A stretch of DNA of 64,000 bases, taken from the NCBI RefSeq assembly GCF_015234275.1, contig NZ_JADGII010000002.1. One strand, given 5' to 3'. The stretch's first letter is position 1; each line of letters starts with the position of its first letter. Shown piece by piece: positions 54,489 through 63,231 of this stretch. The notes below the pieces were generated by a model. The model was not told the DNA's origin. It did not search any database and saw nothing but the letters and a program-made list of their open reading frames with translations. A program made the translations under genes and the position numbers. This DNA is from Prosthecochloris ethylica (GTDB lineage: Bacteria; Bacteroidota; Chlorobiia; Chlorobiales; Chlorobiaceae).

Positions 54489-56117
54489 TTATGCCCCGGT
54501 CATCATGGCTTCGATATCCCCTTCAACCGTATCGATCGGCCTGATATCGAACTTCTCGACAAGAGCCGCCGCAATATTCGGCGTGAGGAACTCGGGCAGT
54601 GTCGGGCCGAGGCGGATACCTTTTACGCCGAGAGCCAGCAGCGCGAGCAGAACGGTCACCGCTTTCTGTTCATACCACGCGATATCGTAGGAGATCGGCA
54701 GATCGTTGATATCGTCCAGTCCGAACACCTCTTTCAGCTTCATGGCGATAACCGCCAGCGAATACGAGTCGTTGCACTGCCCGGCATCGAGTACTCTCGG
54801 AATGCCGCCGATATCACCGAGCTGAAGCTTGTTGTAGCGGAATTTCGCGCAGCCTGCGGTCAGGATCACCGTATCCTGCGGAAGCTTGCCTGCGACGTCC
54901 GTATAGTACTTGCGTGAGTTGTGACGGCCGTCACAGCCACCCATCACGACAAAGCGTCTGATATCGCCGTTGTTGACCGCTTCGACCACCTTGTCAGCCA
55001 GGGCAAGCACCTGGTGATGGGCAAACCCGCCGACAATTTCCCCTGTCTCGATCTCAACCGGTGACGGGCAGGTTTTTGCAAGCTCGATAAGCGCCGAGAA
55101 ATCCTTCGCCGAGCCATCTGCCGGAGCGGGAATATGCTTTACCCCTTCATACCCGGCATTGCCGGTGGTGAACATCCTGTTCCTGTAAGACTCGCGGACC
55201 GGTACGATGCAGTTGGTCGTCATGAGGATCGGACCGTTGAACGTTTCGAACTCCTTGTCCTGCGCCCACCAGGAACTGCCGTAGTTGCCGATAAAGTGGG
55301 AGTACTTCTTGAATGCCGGATAATAGTGCGCAGGCAGCATTTCACAGTGTGTATAGACATCTACACCGGTCCCCTCGGTCTGCCTGAGAAGCTCTTCCAT
55401 ATCTTTCAGGTCATGGCCGGAAATCAGAATGCCGGGACGCTTGCCGACGCCGATATTGACCTTTGTGATCTCCGGATTGCCGTAAGTTTCGGTGTTCGCC
55501 TTGTCAAGCAGCGCCATTGCTTTCACGGCCATATTGCCGGTTTCCATCGTCAGTCCGAGTAAAGCATCGGCATCGAGATCCTTCGTCAGCGCAGCGAGAG
55601 CTGTCACGTAAAACTCGTAAATCGCCTCGTCGGCATAGCCGAGCACAGCCGCATGATCGGTATAGGCCGCAAGCCCCTTCAGGCCATAGAGAATGAGACT
55701 TTTGAGCGACCGCAGGTCTTCGTGCTCACTCAATGCCTCGATGCCTGAGGTTTCAGCTTTCCGGATAAACTCCTCTTTCGTTTCACCATTCCAGCGTACA
55801 CTGTCATGGTCCGGCAGGTTCTCGAGAGAGCCTTTCAGCTCGTCGCGCAGGGCGAGCATCTCCCTGATCTTCGTCGAAATCGCCTCGTCATCGAAGTTGG
55901 TGTTGGTCACCGTCACGAAGAGCGCTTCGCTCATCAGGCGACCGTGTTCCGGGGAAAGCGGCTTGCCTGATACCTCTGCACAGCGCGCAATGCCCTGCAG
56001 GGTATAGACAAGTGTGTCCTGCAGTTTTGCGGTCGCCTCACTCTTGCCGCACACTCCCCGTGCAATACATCCCGTACCTTTCACACTCTCCTGGCACTGG
56101 TCACAATACATACCCAT
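54489..56117 (-). CDS. hcp: Hydroxylamine reductase / hybrid cluster protein
   Basis: 542 residues from MGMYCDQCQE, with AAGGAG before the ATG; the frame upstream to 56192 is not used. N-terminal cysteines C5, C8, C17, C23 (C-x2-C-x8-C-x5-C) bind the cubane cluster. The hybrid-cluster ligands are seen in HCEMLPAHYYPAF, TNCIVP, AGCAKFRYNK and LDAGQCNDSYS. It reduces NO or hydroxylamine in anaerobes. Upstream on the same strand is an Rrf2 regulator, as often found for nitrosative-stress control. Confidence 0.96.
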   Translation of the reverse strand: MGMYCDQCQESVKGTGCIARGVCGKSEATAKLQDTLVYTLQGIARCAEVSGKPLSPEHGRLMSEALFVTVTNTNFDDEAISTKIREMLALRDELKGSLENLPDHDSVRWNGETKEEFIRKAETSGIEALSEHEDLRSLKSLILYGLKGLAAYTDHAAVLGYADEAIYEFYVTALAALTKDLDADALLGLTMETGNMAVKAMALLDKANTETYGNPEITKVNIGVGKRPGILISGHDLKDMEELLRQTEGTGVDVYTHCEMLPAHYYPAFKKYSHFIGNYGSSWWAQDKEFETFNGPILMTTNCIVPVRESYRNRMFTTGNAGYEGVKHIPAPADGSAKDFSALIELAKTCPSPVEIETGEIVGGFAHHQVLALADKVVEAVNNGDIRRFVVMGGCDGRHNSRKYYTDVAGKLPQDTVILTAGCAKFRYNKLQLGDIGGIPRVLDAGQCNDSYSLAVIAMKLKEVFGLDDINDLPISYDIAWYEQKAVTVLLALLALGVKGIRLGPTLPEFLTPNIAAALVEKFDIRPIDTVEGDIEAMMTGA

Positions 56118-56227
56118 GATCTTCTCCTTTTTCTTGTTTTGTTCACTGTTCAGCTGCCCTTCTATCAGGGCTTGCTCGCTCTGGTACTGCAAATTCTGTT
56201 TTTCAGCTCAGTTCTTTTCTGCAGAGT

Positions 56228-56665
56228 TTACCCGTTTTTCCGCTCGCCGTTGTTTACTGCATGCAGATCGGCAAGCAGTGACCCGATGGTTACCTTGTCG
56301 AACTCCTCGCTTACCAGCCGCTCGATTCTCATGATCTGGTGGCGCAGCACGCAGTTGGAACGGTTGGCACACAACTGTTTGCGAAACATGCATTCCGACA
56401 GTTCCACCCTTCCCTGAAACAGTTCGATGACCTCCCGCACCGAAATGCTTTCCGGAGCCTTTTCGAGTCTCACGCCACCACCCGCGCCCTCACGGGAACT
56501 GATAAAACCTTCCCGCGCCAGTTCCTGCAGAAGCCCCCTGAGAAACTGGTAGGGTATCTGCTGCTCCTCGGCAATCCGTCGCGCCGACAGGTAATCATCA
56601 GGATGTCCGGCAAGGGTCAACAGCGCCCTGATGGCATAATCGGTATGTTTGGTCAGTAGCTGCAT
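56228..56665 (-). CDS. Rrf2-family Fe-S transcriptional regulator (NsrR-like)
   Basis: 145 residues. N-terminal winged helix (YAIRALLTLAG, ARRIAEEQQIPYQFLRGLLQELAREGF) followed by three cysteines C92, C99 and C105 (C-x6-C-x5-C) able to hold an Fe-S cluster. Together with the adjacent hcp this suggests an NO-responsive repressor. It is 110 bp upstream of hcp and probably cotranscribed. A dyad overlapping its own promoter fits autoregulation. Confidence 0.88.
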   Translation of the reverse strand: MQLLTKHTDYAIRALLTLAGHPDDYLSARRIAEEQQIPYQFLRGLLQELAREGFISSREGAGGGVRLEKAPESISVREVIELFQGRVELSECMFRKQLCANRSNCVLRHQIMRIERLVSEEFDKVTIGSLLADLHAVNNGERKNG

Positions 56666-56679
56666 GGTCTTGATCGTTT

Positions 56680-56717
56680 AACTGATATTAATTTAGTGTC
56701 AGTTATGTGCAAATCAA
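56680..56717 (-). promoter_or_regulatory. Promoter and dyad operator of the rrf2-hcp unit
   Basis: Minus-strand -35 TTGATT (56717-56712) and -10 TAAATT (56695-56690), 16 bp apart. Centred on the -10 is a dyad: AACTGA at 56680-56685 and TCAGTT at 56699-56704, 25 bp in total with an A+T-rich middle. The size and placement are as expected for an Rrf2 dimer blocking its own promoter. Confidence 0.6.
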
Positions 56718-56806
56718 AATATTTTCCTGATTTTTTTGAACAGTAACGATGTCGGCACGTTCATCAGGGCTCTTATGCGGCGGATACGAGGGCGGAAATT
56801 CCCGTG

Positions 56807-56846
56807 CATTCTGCCGCCGCCCCAAGAGGAAAGCAGCGGCAGAATG
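56807..56846 (-). terminator. Stem-loop after the KamA-family gene
   Basis: CATTCTGCCGC (56807-56817) pairs with GCGGCAGAATG (56836-56846), 11 bp stem, loop of 18 bases, starting 5 bp past the stop codon. It separates the KamA gene from the rrf2 promoter region. Confidence 0.6.
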
Positions 56847-56850
56847 GCTG

Positions 56851-57927
56851 TTATTCAGGGATATTGGGAATTCTGGTGGTCTTTCCCTGGTGGTTGCGCA
56901 ACACGTACTCCTGTTCATTTCTATCGAGGATATAATAATCCGGCATCAGGGGGATTTTGCCGATATTAGTCGCCAGCACGTACATCGGCTGCGCAAGACC
57001 GGTGGTATGGCCACGCAGGGCATCGCGGATCAGCTCGGCACCTTTTTCAACAGGGGTACGGAAATGATCGATACCCGGTGCAGGTTCACAGTAGAACACG
57101 TAGTAGGGCCTGATGCGGATACGCAGCAGCTTCTGGTGAAGCTCTCTGAACGTCTCGACATCATCGTTGATTCCTTTCAGCAGAACCGCCTGGTTTCCGA
57201 CATTGATTCCGCAGCTCATCAGTTCATAGACCGCTTCGGCTGTTTTGGAGGTAATCTCTTTCGGATGATTGCACTGCGTATTGATCCAGACAGGAACTTC
57301 GTGAAAACCCCCGATAGCTTGTTTAAGGCCTTCAGTAATCCGCTGCGGCAGCACAATTGGCAGGCGTGAGCCGATGCGGATCATCTCCACATGAGGTATC
57401 TCGCGAAGCCTCGAAATCAGGCTTGCGAGTTTATCGTCCGACAGCAGCAGCGGATCGCCCCCCGTGATGAGGACATCACGGATTTCAGGATGTTCGGCAA
57501 TCCAGGCAAGCCCCTCATCTACGTCCATGCGCAGTTGTAAATCCTGATCGACAACGAGCTCCTTGCGGAAACAATGTCGGCAGTAAATGGCACATGTCTC
57601 GATGACAGTAAACGCCACACGATCATGATATTGGCGGGCAATACTGTCAGGCCGGACTTCATCGGTCGCCCTGTTTTCTTTCCATACCAGGTAGTTGTCC
57701 ATGCCGAACTCGTTCACCTGTTCAGCCATGGACGGAATCACCTGTCTGCGAATCGGGCACTCCGGGTCATCCTTGTCCATCAGTGATGCAAAATAAGGAG
57801 TGGTTCCCCACTTGGTGTCCAGCCTCTCGATCGCCCGTTGTTCGTCTTCTGATACCGAGATATACTCCTCAAGCTTTTCGAGTGTATCCACCTGGTTCTG
57901 CATTTGCCTTACCCATTCTTCCGGCAT
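56851..57927 (-). CDS. kamA: KamA-family radical SAM/PLP aminomutase
   Basis: 358 residues. Radical SAM ligands C112, C116, C119 (CAIYCRHC), ITGGDPLLL, and the PLP-side lysine K324 in GKIPLMPDYYI. The canonical glycine-rich PGGGGK PLP motif is replaced by LATNIGK. The opening WGTTPYFASLMD and CPIRRQVIPS are typical of lysine 2,3-aminomutase relatives rather than EpmB. A likely reaction is L-lysine to beta-lysine, used for the compatible solute N-acetyl-beta-lysine. No ablB acetyltransferase is next to it, so the product is unproven. Confidence 0.82.
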   Translation of the reverse strand: MPEEWVRQMQNQVDTLEKLEEYISVSEDEQRAIERLDTKWGTTPYFASLMDKDDPECPIRRQVIPSMAEQVNEFGMDNYLVWKENRATDEVRPDSIARQYHDRVAFTVIETCAIYCRHCFRKELVVDQDLQLRMDVDEGLAWIAEHPEIRDVLITGGDPLLLSDDKLASLISRLREIPHVEMIRIGSRLPIVLPQRITEGLKQAIGGFHEVPVWINTQCNHPKEITSKTAEAVYELMSCGINVGNQAVLLKGINDDVETFRELHQKLLRIRIRPYYVFYCEPAPGIDHFRTPVEKGAELIRDALRGHTTGLAQPMYVLATNIGKIPLMPDYYILDRNEQEYVLRNHQGKTTRIPNIPE

Positions 57928-58026
57928 ATGTGCTCCCTGTTATTTTGGTGATTCCAGAAAATCGCCATCGACTGGCCTTCACCTCAATAAGCCTCAATAT
58001 TGCCCGAAATGCAAAAAAGCACGGCA

Positions 58027-58599
58027 TTACTCCTGCACCCTGAAATGCCTGAACAGGAATTCGTGGCTTTCTTCCGCTGCCCTGACAATGACTCTTATGT
58101 CGTGCGGACGATGCGCATCTGGTATGTTACCGATCGTGATATAGCCTTCATGCCAGGCCTTTGGAAGCACCGTTATGCTCTGAAGCACCGTGCTGCCGGG
58201 TGCATGTAATGATTGTTCCGCCTGATTTCTGATCGCCCAGTCTTTCTTCTGCTGTATTGCTTCCACCATTTCGTCACAGGTATATACTTTATGTGGGTGG
58301 CCATCGACGGACACCTGAATGTGCCTGCTCGAGAAGGTGAACGGATCATCAGTGCCGTTGACCACCGTAATGACCAGGACCGGATGATCTTCTGATGAAT
58401 AGGTACCGGCTCCAGGCCGAATTGCGACAAGAACGTTGCCGGTCGATATAACTGTTCTTTTTCCTTCTCGAGAAACCTCCTGTTGACCATTGAGTACCAG
58501 CGGTTCAAGAGTCAGTAATGGTGAAGGTGATGCACATCCATGGAGCAGCATCCCTGAAAAAAGAACCCACAGTGTTTTTCTTATGACGCCTTCTTTCAT
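58027..58599 (-). CDS. Putative lipoprotein of unknown function
   Basis: 190 residues. Basic start, hydrophobic stretch LWVLFSGMLLHGC with a lipobox cysteine at about 22, then a beta-rich mature part (VLVITVVNGTDDPFTFSSRHIQVSVDG) that looks like an immunoglobulin-like or DUF-type domain. No family recognised. Upstream of kamA by about 100 bp. Confidence 0.6.
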   Translation of the reverse strand: MKEGVIRKTLWVLFSGMLLHGCASPSPLLTLEPLVLNGQQEVSREGKRTVISTGNVLVAIRPGAGTYSSEDHPVLVITVVNGTDDPFTFSSRHIQVSVDGHPHKVYTCDEMVEAIQQKKDWAIRNQAEQSLHAPGSTVLQSITVLPKAWHEGYITIGNIPDAHRPHDIRVIVRAAEESHEFLFRHFRVQE

Positions 58600-58801
58600 G
58601 GCGAATTCTCTAATTTTGTGATGTAAGTGAATAATATCGAATGTTATGAGCTTGATATGCGTATTTTTTCAGAAACTTCAATGTTAATTACCCGCACCAA
58701 TTTCGGCAAGAGAAAGAACCGGCGTCTTGCTGTTCGTTATTATGAGCTGTCCTTTTATCTTTCAGTATTGTTCGACGATTACCTCCAAACCCCAGCTGAA
58801 A

Positions 58802-59911
58802 ATGAAAGGAAAGAAAACCTGTATCAGGGATGTTGCTTTTGTCAGGCCCAATCAACACTGTACAGGCCAGCATTATGTATGGGCAACCCTTTCGGTACTG
58901 ATTCTTGCTTTTTTACACACCATAATCATTTACGCTGTCGTTACGCTCAATCTCGACACACATCAGATAAGAGTCGATAAATATGTATATAACGTATATA
59001 TAATATACAGCACGGTGCTGGTGTTGTTTATATGTTTTTACCCGTTTTTTGTCATGTTTTTTGTGCGTCCGAAGAAACTGGTAAAATACCTGATAAATGG
59101 TTATCGTTGGCATCTTCTGTCAAAAGAGAGAATATTTTTCTCATATCCTGTACTGGCAATTATCCCCCTGGATAAGTCGATTTACAGCTCGTTCAAGGCC
59201 GAGATCCCGAATATCAACCCGTTTTGGCTCGATGCGTCTCTCTGCAAGCTCGACAGAATAATTTTTCTCGGGCAGGATCCCTGGAGAATATTGCGGCAAA
59301 TATTCAGTAATCCGGAGATCACCCGAGTCATTGATTTTCTCTATCACCCCCTGTGGATATCATTACTTTCAGTAACAGTTCTTTTTCATGCTCTCGGACG
59401 ACATTCGCTGGAAAACAGACTCAGATTTTTTCTTGGTTACATCATAGTCTGGACAATACTCGGAAACGCTTGTGCGGCAGTATTATCCTCGGCTGGCCCC
59501 TGCTACTTCAGCCAGATCACAGGACAGGCAGGTCCGTATGAAGAGCTGATGAGATACCTGCATTCAATTCAGACGGACGGACAGCTCCTAAACGCCGTTC
59601 AAATCCAGGAGCGCTTATGGAGTGGCCATATCTCTACCGTTCTGGAATATGGGGGCGGTATTTCAGCCATGCCAAGCCTTCATATTGCAACTACTGCATT
59701 ATTCGCATTAAGCATGCGCCATAGATATCCGGCAGCAGAGAAAATGCTTTATATCTACACTCTTGTTATCTGGATAGGGTCTATTCTCCTGGGCTGGCAT
59801 TATGCTGTCGATGGACTGGTGTCTGTTTTGTGCGTCATGGTCATCTGGTATTATTCCGGAAAATTAACCAATACAATTATGATCATGAAGAAAGACTCTT
59901 CAGAAGAGTAG
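58802..59911 (+). CDS. PAP2-superfamily membrane phosphatase
   Basis: About 369 residues with six or more transmembrane helices. The PAP2 active-site motifs are present in the last third: SAMPSLHIA (phosphate-binding SxxSxH-like) and GWHYAVDGL (the H-x3-D motif). It probably dephosphorylates lipid phosphates or transfers inositol groups, as in the PAP2_3 subfamily. The start is unsure: ATG at 58802 (MKGKKTCIR), ATG at 58742 or a TTG at 58727. The gene and its right flank are visibly richer in A+T than their neighbours. Confidence 0.72.
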   Translation: MKGKKTCIRDVAFVRPNQHCTGQHYVWATLSVLILAFLHTIIIYAVVTLNLDTHQIRVDKYVYNVYIIYSTVLVLFICFYPFFVMFFVRPKKLVKYLINGYRWHLLSKERIFFSYPVLAIIPLDKSIYSSFKAEIPNINPFWLDASLCKLDRIIFLGQDPWRILRQIFSNPEITRVIDFLYHPLWISLLSVTVLFHALGRHSLENRLRFFLGYIIVWTILGNACAAVLSSAGPCYFSQITGQAGPYEELMRYLHSIQTDGQLLNAVQIQERLWSGHISTVLEYGGGISAMPSLHIATTALFALSMRHRYPAAEKMLYIYTLVIWIGSILLGWHYAVDGLVSVLCVMVIWYYSGKLTNTIMIMKKDSSEE

Positions 59912-60118
59912 ACGCCAGCCTGTCAGTCCATAAAGATCAATATCTCTCATATATTTCGCCATGCGTTTCAGCTCACTTATCTCACTCATACTTGAATTTT
60001 TCTTCAATTCGTCGAAATTACACCAGATAATATCATTCAACAATTCAGGAGAATATTTCTGAATTATTACATCTGCTGCCTTTCTGTTTCCAGTGATATC
60101 AAAAATATGAGGATTGAT
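59900..60118 (-). pseudogene. Remnant coding frame without a start codon
   Basis: A leftward frame of 72 codons opens right after a TAA and ends in TGA at 59900. The reading (HIFDITGNRKAADVI, LLNDIIWCNFDELKKNSS, ELKRMAKYMRDIDLYGL) has normal protein character, yet no ATG or GTG occurs before residue 44. Its end overlaps the PAP2 gene. It looks like the 3' part of a lost gene; a frame beginning at the internal ATG would give only 29 residues. Family not recognised. Confidence 0.5.
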
Positions 60119-60121
60119 TTA

Positions 60122-60149
60122 TTGACACTTATCTAACTTTTGCTATATT
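60122..60149 (+). promoter_or_regulatory. Promoter of the Flp pilus locus
   Basis: TTGACA at 60122-60127, 16 bp spacer, extended -10 TGC-TATATT at 60141-60149. This is the closest match to a sigma-70 consensus seen in the window. The transcript would have a leader of about 170 bases. Confidence 0.65.
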
Positions 60150-60251
60150 GAAACGTGGTAATCACCTATTCCCCCAATTACTGCAATCCCTAAACCCCCT
60201 GAATATGTACGGCACATAGTCAATAGATTTCGCATCCGATAAATGTATCTG

Positions 60252-60285
60252 AATAAGGCTGCGCACCCAGTGCGAATGGCTTATT
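60252..60285 (+). other. Leader hairpin upstream of flp
   Basis: AATAAG (60252-60257) and CTTATT (60280-60285) enclose CGCA (60262-60265) and TGCG (60271-60274), a two-part hairpin 27 bases before the GGAGG of the pilin gene. It could stabilise the mRNA or control translation. Confidence 0.4.
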
Positions 60286-60325
60286 TGGTGTATTGGTTTA
60301 ATTAATTTTATTGGAGGATCAAATC

Positions 60326-60583
60326 ATGTCAAACAGCCCGGTTTCTACAAAAAAACAAAAAGGCATAAGTATTATTCAATATGCCTGCATTGCTGTTTTG
60401 AGCCCATTCAAGTCTCGCAATTCGATCAAATCGCAAAAAGGAGTGACAATGATCGAGTACGCATTGATTGCGGCCCTGATCACTATTGTTGTGCTTGTAA
60501 CTCTTCAGGCCATCGGACCCCAGTTAAACACCACTTTCAATTCTATTCTTACCGCTATCACTAATGCTAACAGCTCCAGCTGA
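60326..60583 (+). CDS. flp: Flp-type type IVb pilin with duplicated prepilin motif
   Basis: 85 residues from the ATG at 60326, with GGAGGAT nine bases upstream. The working prepilin site is KG39|VTMIEYALIAAL, with the assembly glutamate at mature position 5 (E44), followed by the hydrophobic helix and a short GPQLNTTFNSIL tail. Before it lies a second copy, KG13|ISIIQYACIAVL, where the glutamate is Gln. The leader of the mature pilin is thus unusually long (39 residues) and contains a decayed pilin start. First gene of a Tad operon, joined to cpaB by overlap. Confidence 0.85.
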   Translation: MSNSPVSTKKQKGISIIQYACIAVLSPFKSRNSIKSQKGVTMIEYALIAALITIVVLVTLQAIGPQLNTTFNSILTAITNANSSS

Positions 60584-61371
60584 TGAAATCACCAGTATTT
60601 GTTGCTATCGCACTCATTCTTGGTGCGATAGCAGCCTTCCTGGCCGCCAGCTGGATGAGCGACGTTCAACCTTCCGGGACAAAGGTTGTCATTGTCACAC
60701 AACAGATCGAGGCAGGCAAAAGCATTACTGCTGATCAGGTGAAATCCATCGACTGGCCCGGTTCGGACGTCCCGCAAAACTCGTTTTCTAACACGGTCGA
60801 TGTTGTTGACCGGGTAGCCCGGATGCCATTGATCCCGGGAGAACCTGTCTTGCCGGGCAAATTGGCGCCGGAGGGTTCGACAGGCGGCCTTTCATCGATC
60901 ATTCCGGATGGCAAGCGCGCCATTACTGTCCGGGTCAACGAAGTGGTCGCGGTTGCGGGATTTGCCCTTCCGGGAAGTTACGTGGATGTCCTGGTCAACG
61001 GTAAGGACACCAGAAAACAGAAGTTTTCGCGAACAGTGCTTTCTCGCGTCAAAGTATTGGCCGTCGACCAGGTGACCACTGGAGACCCCGACAAGCCAAA
61101 GGTAGTCAATGCCGTAACCCTCGAGCTTACGCCACAGGAATCAGAAAAGCTTGACCTTGCGCGCAACATCGGCAAGCTGTCCCTGGTTTTGCGTAACGAG
61201 CTGGATACGAGCACGGTAAACTCTTCTGGTGCACGACTTCCCGATATCGTGTATCCGCACTCTGATCGTTCGGCAATTCCCGCTCCGGCTGCAGAGGCGA
61301 ACCTGTGTCTGCGGAATACCGGTCCCGAAGAAATCCGCGGTACCAGCCGCAAACATGTTGCCAACCCATAG
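60583..61371 (+). CDS. cpaB: Flp pilus assembly protein CpaB/RcpC
   Basis: 262 residues. An N-terminal helix (VFVAIALILGAIAAFLAASW) exports it. A SAF domain follows (IEAGKSITADQVKSIDWP, MPLIPGEPVLPGKL), then the RcpC/CpaB C-terminal part (IPDGKRAITVRVNEVVAVAGFALPGSYVDVL). It acts in the periplasm with the secretin. Its ATG overlaps the pilin stop by one base. Confidence 0.9.
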   Translation: MKSPVFVAIALILGAIAAFLAASWMSDVQPSGTKVVIVTQQIEAGKSITADQVKSIDWPGSDVPQNSFSNTVDVVDRVARMPLIPGEPVLPGKLAPEGSTGGLSSIIPDGKRAITVRVNEVVAVAGFALPGSYVDVLVNGKDTRKQKFSRTVLSRVKVLAVDQVTTGDPDKPKVVNAVTLELTPQESEKLDLARNIGKLSLVLRNELDTSTVNSSGARLPDIVYPHSDRSAIPAPAAEANLCLRNTGPEEIRGTSRKHVANP

Positions 61372-61382
61372 CAACCAGGAAC

Positions 61383-62819
61383 ATGAACGTCACCTCCCTT
61401 CTTCATCTGCTCTGCAGGACAAGTATACTTGTAACTCTCCTGGTCGGGGGCGTTTCCAGGGCAGTCATCGCCGCTCCACCCTCTTACCTTGTGCCTGCAG
61501 GAGAATCCAGGGTCTACAGGCTGGATCGACCGATCGAACGTGTAGCGGTAGGCGATCCATCGGTAGCTGATTACATCATACTCAACCCTACCGAGCTGTA
61601 TCTCCTGGGGAAAAAACCCGGCGCGACAAACCTGATTATCTGGGATAAACAAGGCAGTTTCATCTCCAGACCGTTGCAGGTCAGCCGCAATATCACTCAC
61701 ATCAGGGATATGCTGAAAGCCATACTGCCGGATGAGAAAGATATTCGGCTCTTTGCCTGGGGGCAGGCTCTGGTACTGTCTGGCACTGTATCTGACGAAC
61801 TGGCTGCCGAAACCGTCTACAGGCTTGTGAAAGCGTATCTGGGGGGCAAGGTGCCGGCAGTAAATCCAGAATACACCCTGATCAACAGGAGGCCTGCCTC
61901 TGCGGCCGCAGCAAACATAACCGGCAAGGTCAAAAGCTCCCCGGATTCCGGTTCAGAAGAGCCAGCCAGCCTGCGGGGTGTGGTCAACCTTCTTACTGTC
62001 CGCGACCCGCAGCAGGTGCGACTCGAAGTCCGCATCGCCGAGGTCTCCAGGTCCTGCATGCAGGCGTTCGGGCTCGGCTGGACCGATCGAATGGGCAACA
62101 TGCAGGGCAGCATCATGGCAGGGTTCGTCAGTAACGCCACGCTCAATGTGCTGTTCGATACGGGCGGTGCACTCAATGTCCTGGGCCAGTCGGTCTCCGA
62201 TAAAGTCGGCAACCAGCTCGACCTGGAATCCGAGTGTAAAAAAGGACTGATCAAAATACTGGCAGAACCAACCATCGTCACTATGAGTGGCCAGGAAGGC
62301 TACTTCCTGGTTGGCGGCAAACTGTATACGCCCACTATCAGCACCAATGGCGCCGTCGACTACGTAGAACGCACGTACGGCGTCGGCTTGCGATTCATAC
62401 CGACCGTACTGGACTCCGGGCGTATTTCACTCAAAGTCGCTCCCGAGGTTTCCGAGCCACTCAAAGAAGCTATCACTGCAGGCACGACATCAAGCCTGCC
62501 TGCGTTCAAAACCACCTATGCGTCAACGACCGTTCAGATGAGCGAGGGCCAGAACCTGGTTATCGGTGGACTTCTGCGCGACAATCTCGAAGAAACCATA
62601 CGCGCAGTTCCCCTGCTGAGCAAAATCCCTATTCTCGGGGCACTGTTCCGTCGAACCGAGAAAAGCTCTGAATCTACTGAGCTCATGGTTGTTGTGCGCC
62701 CCACCCTGGTAAAAGCCAGCGATACCATGCCGGAGCTTCCCACAGACAGGATTGTGCCGCCTACTCACAAAGAGCTGTTCATCGACGGAAAGCTTCAAGG
62801 TTCAAGGAGGAATCGATGA
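61383..62819 (+). CDS. cpaC: Pilus secretin CpaC/RcpA
   Basis: 478 residues from the ATG at 61383 after AGGAAC; a longer frame to 61305 overlaps cpaB and is not supported. Signal peptide, BON and pilus-formation N domain (RPIERVAVGDPSVADYIILNPTELYLLGK), then the secretin domain (LKILAEPTIVTMSGQEGYFLVGG through LPLLSKIPILGALFR). It forms the outer-membrane pore for Flp pili. Confidence 0.93.
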   Translation: MNVTSLLHLLCRTSILVTLLVGGVSRAVIAAPPSYLVPAGESRVYRLDRPIERVAVGDPSVADYIILNPTELYLLGKKPGATNLIIWDKQGSFISRPLQVSRNITHIRDMLKAILPDEKDIRLFAWGQALVLSGTVSDELAAETVYRLVKAYLGGKVPAVNPEYTLINRRPASAAAANITGKVKSSPDSGSEEPASLRGVVNLLTVRDPQQVRLEVRIAEVSRSCMQAFGLGWTDRMGNMQGSIMAGFVSNATLNVLFDTGGALNVLGQSVSDKVGNQLDLESECKKGLIKILAEPTIVTMSGQEGYFLVGGKLYTPTISTNGAVDYVERTYGVGLRFIPTVLDSGRISLKVAPEVSEPLKEAITAGTTSSLPAFKTTYASTTVQMSEGQNLVIGGLLRDNLEETIRAVPLLSKIPILGALFRRTEKSSESTELMVVVRPTLVKASDTMPELPTDRIVPPTHKELFIDGKLQGSRRNR

Positions 62820-63229
62820 GAAGCGGGCGTGTTCAATCCCAGAGAGGAAATGTATTGATTGAGTTTGCCTTTATCCTCCCCCTGTTCCTGTTTCTCCTCT
62901 TCGGAGTGGTTTCATTTTCTATAGCCCTCTACAACAAAACCGTGCTCACCATGGCCGCAAGAGAGGGGGCTCGTGCCGGAGCACTCTACGACCCAAACGG
63001 CAACAGTGCAGCCACGAGGGCCCGCAGCGCAGCCATGCAGGTCTGCCAGAATAACCTCATCTCTTTTGGCGGAAGCATGAATCCTGCTGTTACCTCGACA
63101 ACTTCGGGTGCCGGAGGCCCGGGAGATATCCTGACGGTTACAGCCAACATGAATTATTCGGGAATGTTCATTTTTTGGGATTACTCGGATTTTCTGATCT
63201 CCGCCGCAACCAGTATGAGGATTGAATAA
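62816..63229 (+). CDS. tadE: TadE-like pseudopilin
   Basis: 137 residues. The start QRGNVLIEFAFILPLFLFLLFGVVSF is the TadE prepilin-like membrane segment with the conserved glutamate. The rest is a small extracytoplasmic domain with repeated AAREGARAGAL. Overlaps cpaC by ATGA. Confidence 0.88.
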   Translation: MRSGRVQSQRGNVLIEFAFILPLFLFLLFGVVSFSIALYNKTVLTMAAREGARAGALYDPNGNSAATRARSAAMQVCQNNLISFGGSMNPAVTSTTSGAGGPGDILTVTANMNYSGMFIFWDYSDFLISAATSMRIE

Positions 63230-63231
63230 GC

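Noticed and set aside
61305..61383. Longer N terminus for cpaC
   Set aside because: It overlaps cpaB in another frame and precedes a normal signal peptide that begins at 61383.
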